Positions 7,253 through 13,325 of a stretch of DNA of 14,089 nucleotides are shown here, one piece after another. The first letter of the stretch is position 1. Each line of letters opens with the position of its first letter. Both the position numbers and the translations under genes were made by a program. The stretch comes from JANXUC01 sp043749225 (GTDB taxonomy: Bacteria > Acidobacteriota > Terriglobia > Terriglobales > Acidobacteriaceae), in NCBI GenBank assembly GCA_043749225.1, contig JAYVEP010000074.1, positions 1-14,089 on the forward strand, read 5' to 3'. The notes below the pieces were generated by a model that searched no databases, was not told where the DNA came from, and saw only the letters and a list, made by a program, of their open reading frames with translations.

Positions 7253-7679
7253 GTCCGGGGGCCCTACCTGTCGGACTTGTTGCGGTGTGACTTGGTGGCG
7301 TACATCGTTAGCGGTTCCCAGGGTAACCCGGGCCGGCCGGCGTCGGCATAGTCATGAATGGCGCCGAGGCGGGGCCGATTCGGACTGCGAAGTGGATTGG
7401 GAGCCAGGACAACAACGTCGCCGAGTACGTGGCGCTGATGGAGGCTTTGCAGTATGCGCTTTCGCTGAAAGCGAAGCGGCTGCATGTGTATTCCGACTCA
7501 CAGGTGGTTGTAAGGCAGATGACTGGCGTGATCGGTGCTCGAGTTCAATGCTGTATTCGCTGCACTGGACGTACCGAAGGCTGGCGCGAAGTCTGGAGTT
7601 TTCGATTTTCCACGTGGGCTGCGAGAAGAATCACGAGGCGAATACTTTGGCGCGGGCGGCGATGCGGGGAAGATTATAA
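7253..7679 (+). pseudogene. RNase H-like (RVT_3/RNase HI) pseudogene with two frameshifts
   Basis: Three successive frames together rebuild one RNase H-like domain of about 140 residues. The first (about 7289-7335) reads DLVAYIVSGSQGNPGR, the usual first strand and RGNPG loop. The second (about 7336-7530) reads AGVGIVMNGAEAG, then NNVAEYVALMEAL with the catalytic Glu, then LHVYSDSQVVVRQMTG with the second Asp. The third (about 7537-7679) reads SSMLYSLHWTYRRLARSLEF, then the EKNHEANTLARAA tail. Shifts fall near 7330-7338 and 7528-7540. The first catalytic Asp position (normally YIDGxS) is Val, and the last (normally EAD) is Asn. An in-frame stop lies at 7250 upstream. The enzyme would cleave RNA in RNA-DNA hybrids, but this copy should be dead. 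Confidence 0.75.
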
Positions 7680-7710
7680 TAGCGCGGCAGTGACTTTCAA
7701 CGCTTAACCT

Positions 7711-8131
7711 TTATTCCCTATCCCGACTCGACCTTCGCGGAGCAGGAGAATTGTCATTTCGAGGAACGCGAGGAATCTGCTTTCCTCGACTCGGGCAAGG
7801 GACTGCCTTCGAATCGTGATCGGAAGCGCATGATTTCACCTGTTCCGCTCCCAACAAGTGCCAGGCCTCACTATAAATTTCATTCACCCCATGCGCGGTA
7901 TGATCCTTCGCATGAAGCGACAGGGTCTTGCGTGCCTCCAGTACAGTGCTGGGCAAAATGTACCAACTGCGCTCCGGAAAAATGTAAACCGCCAAGAAAT
8001 CAGTCTCCGTCGCAAGATAAGCCGCCTGCTGTCTCGGGAATTTGCACGAATAAAGCGTATGCCCAATGCCTGTCGAGCTTCAGCCCCAGCGCCACGAAGC
8101 CTACTTCCTTGCTCAGAGAACCACTCTCAAA
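7711..8131 (-). pseudogene. Remnant of a PD-(D/E)XK-like endonuclease-type gene
   Basis: Read on the minus strand, one frame open from 8079 to the stop at 7711-7713 contains SSTGIGHTLYSCKF, then ETDFLAVYIFPERSWYILP, then IYSEAWHLLG. The order VxVKS ... YSC ... DFLAVY ... WYIxP ... YREAWHLL matches, from memory, the PD-(D/E)XK proteins sometimes called group I intron-associated endonucleases. The Lys of the expected VKS is at the end of a different frame (LGLK, 8083-8078), so a one-base shift separates them. The upstream part with the first acidic residue is missing, cut off at a repeat block beginning at 8134. No start codon precedes the conserved part. The C-terminal tail runs into another copy of the same repeat (7752-7797). 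Family assignment is moderate; the decay is clear. Confidence 0.55.
7752..7797 (-). repeat. GGAATGACA-family repeat, left of the PD-(D/E)XK remnant
   Basis: TGTCATTTCG, then GAGGAATCTGCTTTCCTC (a GAGGAA/TTCCTC hairpin), then GACTCGGG. It matches 8134-8178 in the same orientation, so the two copies are direct repeats about 380 bases apart that bracket the pseudogene. Confidence 0.7.
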
Positions 8132-8133
8132 TT

Positions 8134-8320
8134 TGTCATTCCCGCAACCCGAGGAATCTGCTTTCCTCAACACCGGGAAAAATCCACTCATGATCCGCAC
8201 TCGGGAAGGGCACGGTTTCAACGGTGCCGCTCCAGGCCGAAAAAAATTGGGCTTCAGCCCCTGAGGGCAAACAAATTCGAAGTTGCGATCCCCCGCCCCT
8301 CCTGAGGATTGGCGTTGGAG
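8134..8320 (-). repeat. 187-bp composite repeat (minus-strand copy)
   Basis: The reverse complement of this stretch aligns along its whole length with 11657-11847. Shared blocks include AATCCTCAGGAG, TCGAATTTGTTTGCCCTCA, the GGGCTGAAGCCC hairpin (8249-8260 here), the GGCAC...GTGCC hairpin (8209-8228, one mispair), GTGCCCTTCCCG and GAGGAAAGCAGATTCCTCG, ending in GGAATGACA. It begins where homology to the PD-(D/E)XK remnant stops. The rest of 8321-8436 shows only a small AACGAAG/CTTCGTT hairpin. Confidence 0.8.
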
Positions 8321-8436
8321 CGGTTGTCGGTTTCATCCCCTGGATGAACTTAGGACTGTCGCGGTGAACGAAGGTTGGGAGAAGACTTCGTTGCAGGATC
8401 GTGCTGTGTGAAGAACCGTATGGCCTCGAGCGTACT

Positions 8437-8519
8437 TACTCCCACCCTTGCAAAAAAACGAAGGATGGGGCACCCTTGTCTTGGTTGGTTAAGAAAGGTC
8501 AAAGCCTAGGCCACCCTCC
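8437..8519 (-). repeat. GGGTGGCC...CATCCTTCG composite repeat, copy 1 (minus)
   Basis: Read on the minus strand: GGGTGGCCTAGGCTTTGA, then an AC-rich linker, then GGGTGCCCCATCCTTCG, a T-run, GCAAGGGTGGGAGTA. The end forms a CCTT/AAGG-type hairpin around the T-run. Copies in the opposite orientation lie at 10863-10932 and 11247-11328. Confidence 0.7.
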
Positions 8520-8661
8520 CAGACGGCACGCAAGCGGCAACGGGTAGAGGACCAGACGTTGCGCTCCTCTGGGACTGCCCCGCTCAAGCCAAAAGAGGGC
8601 TTGAAATCAAATGCCAGGTTTGCACAGGTGAAGAAATTTTGGTGCGAGTCTGCGAATTTTC

Positions 8662-8690
8662 TTGACAAAGTGCACGACCCGTAAGATATT
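8662..8690 (+). promoter_or_regulatory. Candidate sigma70-type promoter
   Basis: A perfect TTGACA (8662-8667) is followed after exactly 17 bases by GATATT (8685-8690; 4 of 6 matches to TATAAT). The next solid gene downstream on this strand starts at 9130, about 430 bases away, so it would give a long leader, serve the doubtful small frame at 8816, or be the orphan promoter of a lost gene. Confidence 0.4.
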
Positions 8691-8815
8691 TGCGGGGCCG
8701 TCATGTTCGTGCTTCGAGCCCGCAAGATTCACCTTCCCCCGCAGAGCAATTTGTAGAGTTGGCCGGAACGAACCGGGGGGCTACGTTGTCTTTTTGCAAA
8801 GTCTCAATTTAGAAA

Positions 8816-9010
8816 GTGTCGACTGCGGCGCAAGGCTTTATTGCGACGACGGGCGAGGATGGACCTCGAGTGTTTAGGGGGTGTGCGCAACCAGACTTCG
8901 ACTGGGCGTTCGCAATCCCTGTAGAGAAGCTCCGCTTGCGGGGCGACAACCAGCAATTCGGGATGCTGGTTAAGAATGCTGGAAAGATGACGATGGACCA
9001 GCAGCATTAA
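8816..9010 (+). other. Small open frame, possible gene remnant
   Basis: A GTG-started frame of 64 codons reads STAAQGFIATTGEDGPRV, then DFDWAFAIPVEKLRLRGDNQ, and ends at TAA 9008-9010. The FIATTGEDGPRV piece resembles the first strands of PPOX/FMN-binding split-barrel proteins, but the rest does not follow that fold clearly. There is no good ribosome-binding site and a stop lies two codons before the GTG. Third-position GC is fairly high, as for a coding frame. It may be a decayed or very small gene; low confidence. Confidence 0.25.
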
Positions 9011-9129
9011 ACCCGGGCGTTGAAGTGAAGTAGCCGGGCCACTGAGCCATGCCTTTCGAGAACTGTGAAGTGAGGGAGGACTGGTTTGCGCAGCTAACGT
9101 AAGAATTCAAAACCAACCTGGGGGGAATT

Positions 9130-10767
9130 ATGAAGAAGTATGTGTTTGTAGCGGTGTTGATTGTGTTCGTCATGTCGTTCGTCTATCTGTCCGCTGCGCA
9201 GCAGGCCCAAACGGCCGGAGCTCCGAAAGGGGCCATAAGTAATGAGGCCCAGGCCGGAAGCATCGGGCCCGGAAGAGTCGTTGAAGTACCATCGAGCGAC
9301 GTCTCGTACGTTCCGACGGCCGCTGAGATCGCGGCTCACGAACAGGTGCTGGACGCTAAGTCGAAGCATCTGGCGCCTCCGCTCGGACCGCACACGACTG
9401 CGGCCAATGTGGCGGCGAGCGGCGGTCGCCCTACGGATGCCTCGCTTCAGCCAGCGGCGGCCAACACCTTCACCATTTTCAAGAATAGGTTGATCAATTC
9501 GATATGTTCGGGGTGCGGCGAATCGACCGTGAATGAGCCTTCGGCGGCGAACAGCGGCGGAAGAGTCGTCGAGACGAGCAACTGGAACATCGCCTACAGC
9601 CTGAACGGGGGTGCCGGCACTCCCGTCTGGGCGAATCAGAATCCCTACGCGCTCTCGCCTGGGTACTGCTGCGACACTCAGGTCGTCTACGACAAGGCCC
9701 GCGACGTGTTCATCCTGCTCCTGCTGGACTACGCAGGAGAAGGGGCTTCGACCAACGGCCTTACGCTGTCGATCTCGCGCGGCTTGTTCCCGTCTACCGG
9801 TCCGGCTTGGTGCACCTACAAGTTCACCGGAGGAAACTTTGGCGAAGGGTCGACTGACACGCTGGACTTCCCGAAGATCGCGCTCTCGAACAACAACCTG
9901 TTTCTCACGTGGAACGATTACCCGCCGAATTCGGGCTGGGCGGCTTCAGGGCTCGCGCGACTCCCGCTCGACGCCCTCGCTTCTTGCGCGGGCTTCGGCT
10001 ACGGCTACCTGACTCGCAACACCGAGTTCACGTTTGCGTTGGCGCAGCAGCCGAGCGCCCACGATCAGTTCTACTGGGTCTCGAACTGGATGACCGACGG
10101 CACGGTCAACGGCCAGAACCTGCGTATCTTCCAGTGGGCCGACAACAACGGATCCTACTTCTTTAACACGGTAGGGATCAACCCGTACACCTTCGGAACC
10201 GCCGCATGCGGCTCGCCGAACTGGTGCGGTCGGCTCGACCCCAGGTATGAATCTGTGGTAATCACGCCTGGCGAGTTTCGAGCTCAAGCCAACGGGGCCT
10301 TCGCGGGCGACCAGATTCTCGAAGTGGCGGCGACGGCGGGTCCGAGCTCATTCAGCGGCGGCAATAACTACGTCGTGTACAACTACTTCAAGCTGAATTC
10401 GCTCGCCTACATCGGCAACGATCAGACGTACAGCACGGGTCAGAGCTTCGCGTACCCGGGATGCGCGGTGAACGAAAAAGGCTACGTCGGCTGCGCGCTT
10501 GCGCAGGGACTGAACGCCCCTGGCGGAATCGTCATCCTGCAGGACAACTTCAATCCGACCCAGCCATGGGGCTACAACTTCGTTGTGGGTGGCATCAGCG
10601 GAGCAACCGCTTGGGGTGACTACACCGAAACCAATCCCTGGTCCCCTGGCAGCGGCCCCTTCCAGACGGTCCTCTGGAACGTGAACGGCAGCACGGTCCA
10701 GCCGTATTACATCGTCTGGGGACGGGGAAACGACGCGAACGACTATGCGCGCTGGAAGTCCAAATGA
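9130..10767 (+). CDS. Large secreted protein, probable beta-propeller, function unknown
   Basis: The 545-residue product starts with a strong signal peptide (KK, hydrophobic 5-22, cut likely after SAA23). A low-complexity Ala/Gly/Pro linker (about 24-110) precedes a Trp-, Tyr- and Asn-rich body of short beta strands. Motifs such as DTQVVYDKARDVFILLLLD and DFPKIALSNNNLFLTWNDY are typical of beta-propeller blades. They recur with spacing that suggests several blades, without a recognisable catalytic set. At least ten cysteines (including CSGCG, CC, ACGSPNWC, GCAV and VGCA) suggest disulfides outside the cytoplasm. A GGGGGG run lies 4 bases before the ATG. A strong terminator lies 31 bases after the stop, so it is probably a single-gene transcript. 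The closest guess is a surface or sugar-binding propeller; the real role is unknown. Confidence 0.88.
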   Translation: MKKYVFVAVLIVFVMSFVYLSAAQQAQTAGAPKGAISNEAQAGSIGPGRVVEVPSSDVSYVPTAAEIAAHEQVLDAKSKHLAPPLGPHTTAANVAASGGRPTDASLQPAAANTFTIFKNRLINSICSGCGESTVNEPSAANSGGRVVETSNWNIAYSLNGGAGTPVWANQNPYALSPGYCCDTQVVYDKARDVFILLLLDYAGEGASTNGLTLSISRGLFPSTGPAWCTYKFTGGNFGEGSTDTLDFPKIALSNNNLFLTWNDYPPNSGWAASGLARLPLDALASCAGFGYGYLTRNTEFTFALAQQPSAHDQFYWVSNWMTDGTVNGQNLRIFQWADNNGSYFFNTVGINPYTFGTAACGSPNWCGRLDPRYESVVITPGEFRAQANGAFAGDQILEVAATAGPSSFSGGNNYVVYNYFKLNSLAYIGNDQTYSTGQSFAYPGCAVNEKGYVGCALAQGLNAPGGIVILQDNFNPTQPWGYNFVVGGISGATAWGDYTETNPWSPGSGPFQTVLWNVNGSTVQPYYIVWGRGNDANDYARWKSK

Positions 10768-10798
10768 CCCAGTCTAGCCGCTGATTTGAAAGGCCTTC

Positions 10799-10827
10799 AG
10801 GGCCGGACCTCCGGGGTCCGGCCCTTT
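10799..10827 (+). terminator. Intrinsic terminator of the large secreted protein gene
   Basis: A perfect 11-bp stem (AGGGCCGGACC 10799-10809 with GGTCCGGCCCT 10815-10825) has a 5-base loop and is followed by TT and then G. A preceding AAAGG (10789-10793) can extend the stem. It also overlaps a TTCAG-centred GGCC hairpin of the type seen in the repeat clusters. Confidence 0.8.
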
Positions 10828-10862
10828 GCACGAGTTGCCAGCCGCCACGCGACCAAATGCGG

Positions 10863-10932
10863 GGCGGGTGGCCGAGCCTTTGATCTCCCTGACCAAGCAA
10901 TACAAAAGAGTTCCCCCCTTCGTTTTTTGAAG
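10863..10932 (+). repeat. GGGTGGCC...CCTTCG composite repeat, copy 2
   Basis: It starts GGCGGGTGGCCGAGCCTTTG, identical in its first 25 bases to copy 3 at 11247. It then has a shorter linker and ends CCTTCGTTTTTTGAAGA, a partial version of the CCTTC/GAAGG hairpin. Confidence 0.7.
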
Positions 10933-10949
10933 AGAAACATGGAAGAGAA

Positions 10950-10971
10950 ACATGTTCCAGACGGGACGTTC
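10950..10971 (+). repeat. Second copy of the ACATGTTCCAGACGG motif
   Basis: 22 bases match 953-974 with one mismatch. At the first site this motif forms the right end of the 159-bp inverted-repeat element. Here only that end is present. Confidence 0.6.
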
Positions 10972-10998
10972 CCCAGTTGTTTTCTGTCAGCAGGATGC

Positions 10999-11114
10999 CC
11001 CAGGTTTGCGACGTTCTGTGTCGATAACCTGGGTAGTGCTGGCACCGCAAGTCTGCCTGCGTAGAGTTCGCACCTCGCCCAGGTTATCGTCCAAAGAACG
11101 GACGCGAACCTGGG
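10999..11114. repeat. Inverted pair of CCCAGGTT...AACCTGGG hairpins (copies 2 and 3)
   Basis: Copy 2 (10999-11033) and copy 3 (11078-11114, opposite orientation) each have the 8-bp palindromic ends. Copy 3 is the reverse complement of the copy at 4956-4992 with one difference; copy 2 is more diverged. The 44 bases between them hold no gene. Confidence 0.75.
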
Positions 11115-11157
11115 GGCACCCGGTGGCAGGGATCCAGTCTCCTCCGCACAAATCCAA

Positions 11158-11197
11158 GAGCAGATTCCTCACGATAAAACTGTTCGGAATGACAAAC
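11158..11197 (+). repeat. GGAATGACA-family repeat
   Basis: GAGCAGATTCCTCACG, then ACTGTTCGGAATGACAAAC. It shares both ends with 11811-11847 and 11988-12020, while the middle is diverged. Confidence 0.65.
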
Positions 11198-11246
11198 TTT
11201 TAGAGTCTTTCAAACTTTCAGAGTCTTTCCACAACCTGAACAACCT

Positions 11247-11328
11247 GGCGGGTGGCCGAGCCTTTGATCTCTCTGACCCAAACAGGACAACAGGGTGCGC
11301 ATCCTTCGTTTTTTGAAGGGTGGGAGTA
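11247..11328 (+). repeat. GGGTGGCC...CATCCTTCG composite repeat, copy 3
   Basis: GGCGGGTGGCCGAGCCTTTG, a linker, then GGGTGCGCATCCTTCG, a T-run, and GAAGGGTGGGAGTA. It is the fullest plus-strand copy and matches the reverse complement of 8437-8519. The following 11329-11490 shows no gene or repeat I can support. Confidence 0.75.
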
Positions 11329-11490
11329 GAGACGGTTGAAGCTATAGTTCTTCCCGTCAACTACGATCAAGCACTCTACGGGAGGAGTCTCTGCCCGACC
11401 GAGGCGTGCGGGAGATAGAGGGATTGCTCGCCTTCGCCAAGAGCGCTCAGGGTTGGAAGGACAATAAATCAAGAATAAAGGCTGGGTCGC

Positions 11491-11656
11491 CCGCGCAGGG
11501 GCTGAAGCCCGATTCATTTCGGCTTTTTGACGCGGCGCTGAAGCGCCGCCCTACCACGTTGGGTTAGAGTTTGGATTGGAATCCCTCAGGGGCTGAAGCC
11601 CGCGTGTCTCTTGAGGTTGATGGCACGACTGAAGTCGTGCCCTTCCCGCAGAGCGC
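11491..11656 (+). repeat. Hairpin cluster with the two-hairpin GA unit
   Basis: Perfect hairpins are GGGCT-GA-AGCCC (11499-11510), GCGGCGCT-GA-AGCGCCGC (11532-11549), GGGCT-GA-AGCCC (11590-11601) and GGCACGACT-GA-AGTCGTGCC (11622-11641). The order and spacing match 509-676 closely, including the ACGTTGG and CTTCCCGCAGAGC spacers. The block is therefore a second copy of that array with the same orientation. Confidence 0.85.
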
Positions 11657-11847
11657 CTCCAACGCGAATCCTCAGGAGAGGTGGGGAAGTCTCGACGTCG
11701 AATTTGTTTGCCCTCAAGGGCTGAAGCCCGGTCTCTTTCGGGTCCGAAGCGGCACGGTTGAAACCGTGCCCTTCCCGGGTGCGATTCATGGACGGATTTT
11801 TTGCGGCGCCGAGGAAAGCAGATTCCTCGCTGCGCTTCGGAATGACA
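11657..11847 (+). repeat. 191-bp composite repeat (plus-strand copy)
   Basis: It is the plus-strand partner of 8134-8320. It contains GGGCT-GA-AGCCC (11718-11729), GGCACGGTT-GA-AACCGTGCC (11751-11770, perfect), CTTCCCG, a GAGGAA/TTCCTC hairpin (11811-11828) and the closing CGGAATGACA. Open frames on both strands across 11551-11918 are produced by these repeats and are not believed to be genes. Confidence 0.85.
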
Positions 11848-11872
11848 CTCGTTTTGGGGACTGGCAACTTTC

Positions 11873-11955
11873 CAGCGGAGCAGGCTCCGCTGCCCCACGA
11901 GCGTCGTTTTCACACTAGATCCTGTGGCTAAGAACGGCGAGCAGGAACGCTCGCC
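11873..11955. repeat. Two further short hairpins
   Basis: CAGCGGAG-CAGG-CTCCGCTG (11873-11892) and GGCGAGC-AGGAAC-GCTCGCC (11936-11955) are perfect stems of 8 and 7 bp. They continue the hairpin array but do not share the GA centre. Confidence 0.6.
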
Positions 11956-11987
11956 CTACACGAGCGGGAACGGATGACCTCGGCGAA

Positions 11988-12020
11988 GAGCAGATTCCTC
12001 GCTGCGCTTCGGAATGACAA
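11988..12020 (+). repeat. GGAATGACA-family repeat
   Basis: GAGCAGATTCCTCGC, then TGCGCTTCGGAATGACAA. It is nearly identical to 11816-11847. The stretch 12021-12138 holds nothing else beyond a lone DnaA-box-like 9-mer. Confidence 0.75.
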
Positions 12021-12138
12021 TTTTGAGGTGGTTGTTGGAGGGGGGAAGTCAACGGCAGCGGACAAGAGTGTCGGCTCCACATAGGCCGCGTTATTCACAG
12101 CTTTCATCGGTTTTCCTGCTCAAAACCCGTTTCCTCCC

Positions 12139-12167
12139 TTGGCGCTAGGGTTCCCGCCTGTTAGAAT
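12139..12167 (+). promoter_or_regulatory. Promoter of the carA operon
   Basis: TTGGCG (12139-12144, 4 of 6) and TAGAAT (12162-12167, 5 of 6) are separated by 17 bases. Transcription would begin near 12174, leaving a 5' leader of only about 20 bases. That leaves no room for an attenuator or riboswitch, so any pyrimidine or arginine control would have to act at the promoter. Confidence 0.6.
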
Positions 12168-12194
12168 CTATAAAATCCACTCGCGGGAGCAGGA

Positions 12195-13325
12195 ATGCAA
12201 GCAATCCTTGCCCTCGAAGATGGCCGCATCTTCCGAGGCAAAGGCTACGGCGCTAAGGGCGAAAGCTACGGCGAAGTCGTTTTTAATACTTCCTTAACCG
12301 GATATCAGGAAATCTTCACCGACCCTTCCTATACCGGGCAGATTGTCGTTCTTACAAATCCTCAAATTGGAAACTACGGCACCAACGCTGAAGACAGCGA
12401 ATCGACGCGTCCCTATATAGAGGGCTTGATCGTGCGGGAATTCTCGCGCGTGAGTTCGAACTGGCGTTCGGAGCAGGTGGCGGAAGAATATCTCGAACAC
12501 CACAAAGTTCCGGTGCTGGGCGAGATTGATACCCGGGCGCTGGTGCGGCATTTGCGCGATAACGGAGCGATGCGCGGGGTTGTTTCTACATTGGAACGAA
12601 ATCCCGAGAAGCTGGTGGCGAAGGCGCGCTCGATTCGCAAGATGGATGGCACCGACCTGGCTCGTGTGGTGACGACACAGCATCCTTATGTGTGGGAGAC
12701 GGGTGAGCGGTCGATTGAGCCGACGGAGATTGTGGGCGTGAAGGAATCTCCGGAGCGATTTCATGTGGTGGCTTATGATTTTGGGATTAAGCACAACATT
12801 CTAAAAAAGTTACGCAGTGAAGGTTGCAAGATCACGGTGGTTCCGGCGGAGACTCCGGCGGAAGATGTTCTTTCTTTGAAACCGGATGGGCTGTTCCTGT
12901 CGAACGGGCCGGGCGATCCCGAGCCTTGTACGTATGCGGTAGAGAATGTTCGGCGGTTGATAGGAAGGCTGCCGATATTTGGGATTTGTTTAGGACATCA
13001 GATTATTGGGATTGCGCTGGGCGGGAAAACTTTTAAGCTGAAGTTTGGACACCACGGCGGGAATCATCCGGTGAAGCAGTTGAAGACAGGCAAGATTGAG
13101 ATTACGGCGCACAATCATAATTTTGCGGTCGATCCGGATTCGCTACCGCAAAGTGAAGTCGAGCTGACGCATATCGATTTGAACGACAATACGCTGGAAG
13201 GTTTGCGGCACAGAAACTTTCCGCTGTTTAGTGTGCAGTATCATCCGGAGGCCGCGCCCGGGCCGCATGATTCGCATTATTTGTTTAAGGAATTTGTGGG
13301 GATGATGGAGGAGGCAAAGCGGTGA
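12195..13325 (+). CDS. carA: Carbamoyl-phosphate synthase small (glutaminase) subunit
   Basis: The 376-residue product is the glutamine amidotransferase subunit. It hydrolyses glutamine and channels ammonia to CarB to make carbamoyl phosphate for arginine and pyrimidine synthesis. The N-terminal CPSase domain has MQAILALEDGRIFRG, FNTSLTGYQEIFTDPSYTGQ (30-49) and LTNPQIGNYGTN (53-64). The class I amidotransferase domain starts near 190 (VVAYDFGIKHNILKKL). It carries the full triad: Cys265 in FGICLGHQ, and His350 and Glu352 in QYHPEAAPGPHDS. Also present are SNGPGDPEPC (236-245) and HHGGNHPVK (286-294). GGGAG lies 5 bases before the ATG. The stop overlaps the next gene's GTG by four bases, and carB follows, giving a three-gene operon. 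Length is normal. Confidence 0.97.
   Translation: MQAILALEDGRIFRGKGYGAKGESYGEVVFNTSLTGYQEIFTDPSYTGQIVVLTNPQIGNYGTNAEDSESTRPYIEGLIVREFSRVSSNWRSEQVAEEYLEHHKVPVLGEIDTRALVRHLRDNGAMRGVVSTLERNPEKLVAKARSIRKMDGTDLARVVTTQHPYVWETGERSIEPTEIVGVKESPERFHVVAYDFGIKHNILKKLRSEGCKITVVPAETPAEDVLSLKPDGLFLSNGPGDPEPCTYAVENVRRLIGRLPIFGICLGHQIIGIALGGKTFKLKFGHHGGNHPVKQLKTGKIEITAHNHNFAVDPDSLPQSEVELTHIDLNDNTLEGLRHRNFPLFSVQYHPEAAPGPHDSHYLFKEFVGMMEEAKR

Noticed and set aside
7134..7679. 181-codon single frame taken as one gene
   Set aside because: Only its last 45 or so codons resemble RNase H; the N-terminal part is the wrong frame of the pseudogene.
8489..8725. 78-codon minus-strand frame
   Set aside because: It runs through the GGGTGGCC repeat and a promoter-like region; composition and context do not support a gene.
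10595..11050. 151-codon minus-strand frame
   Set aside because: It overlaps the end of the large secreted protein gene, its terminator and repeats; no coding signature.
11551..11918. Open frames of 115-120 codons on both strands
   Set aside because: They are made wholly of the composite hairpin repeat, with no ribosome-binding site or domain.
10863..12020. Repeat array considered as a CRISPR
   Set aside because: Repeats are of several kinds, on both strands and unevenly spaced, with no constant repeat-spacer period and no cas genes.
12091..12099. TTATTCACA, a perfect match to the DnaA-box consensus
   Set aside because: It is a single isolated 9-mer with no second box, AT-rich unwinding region or dnaA/dnaN gene nearby, so there is no support for an origin.
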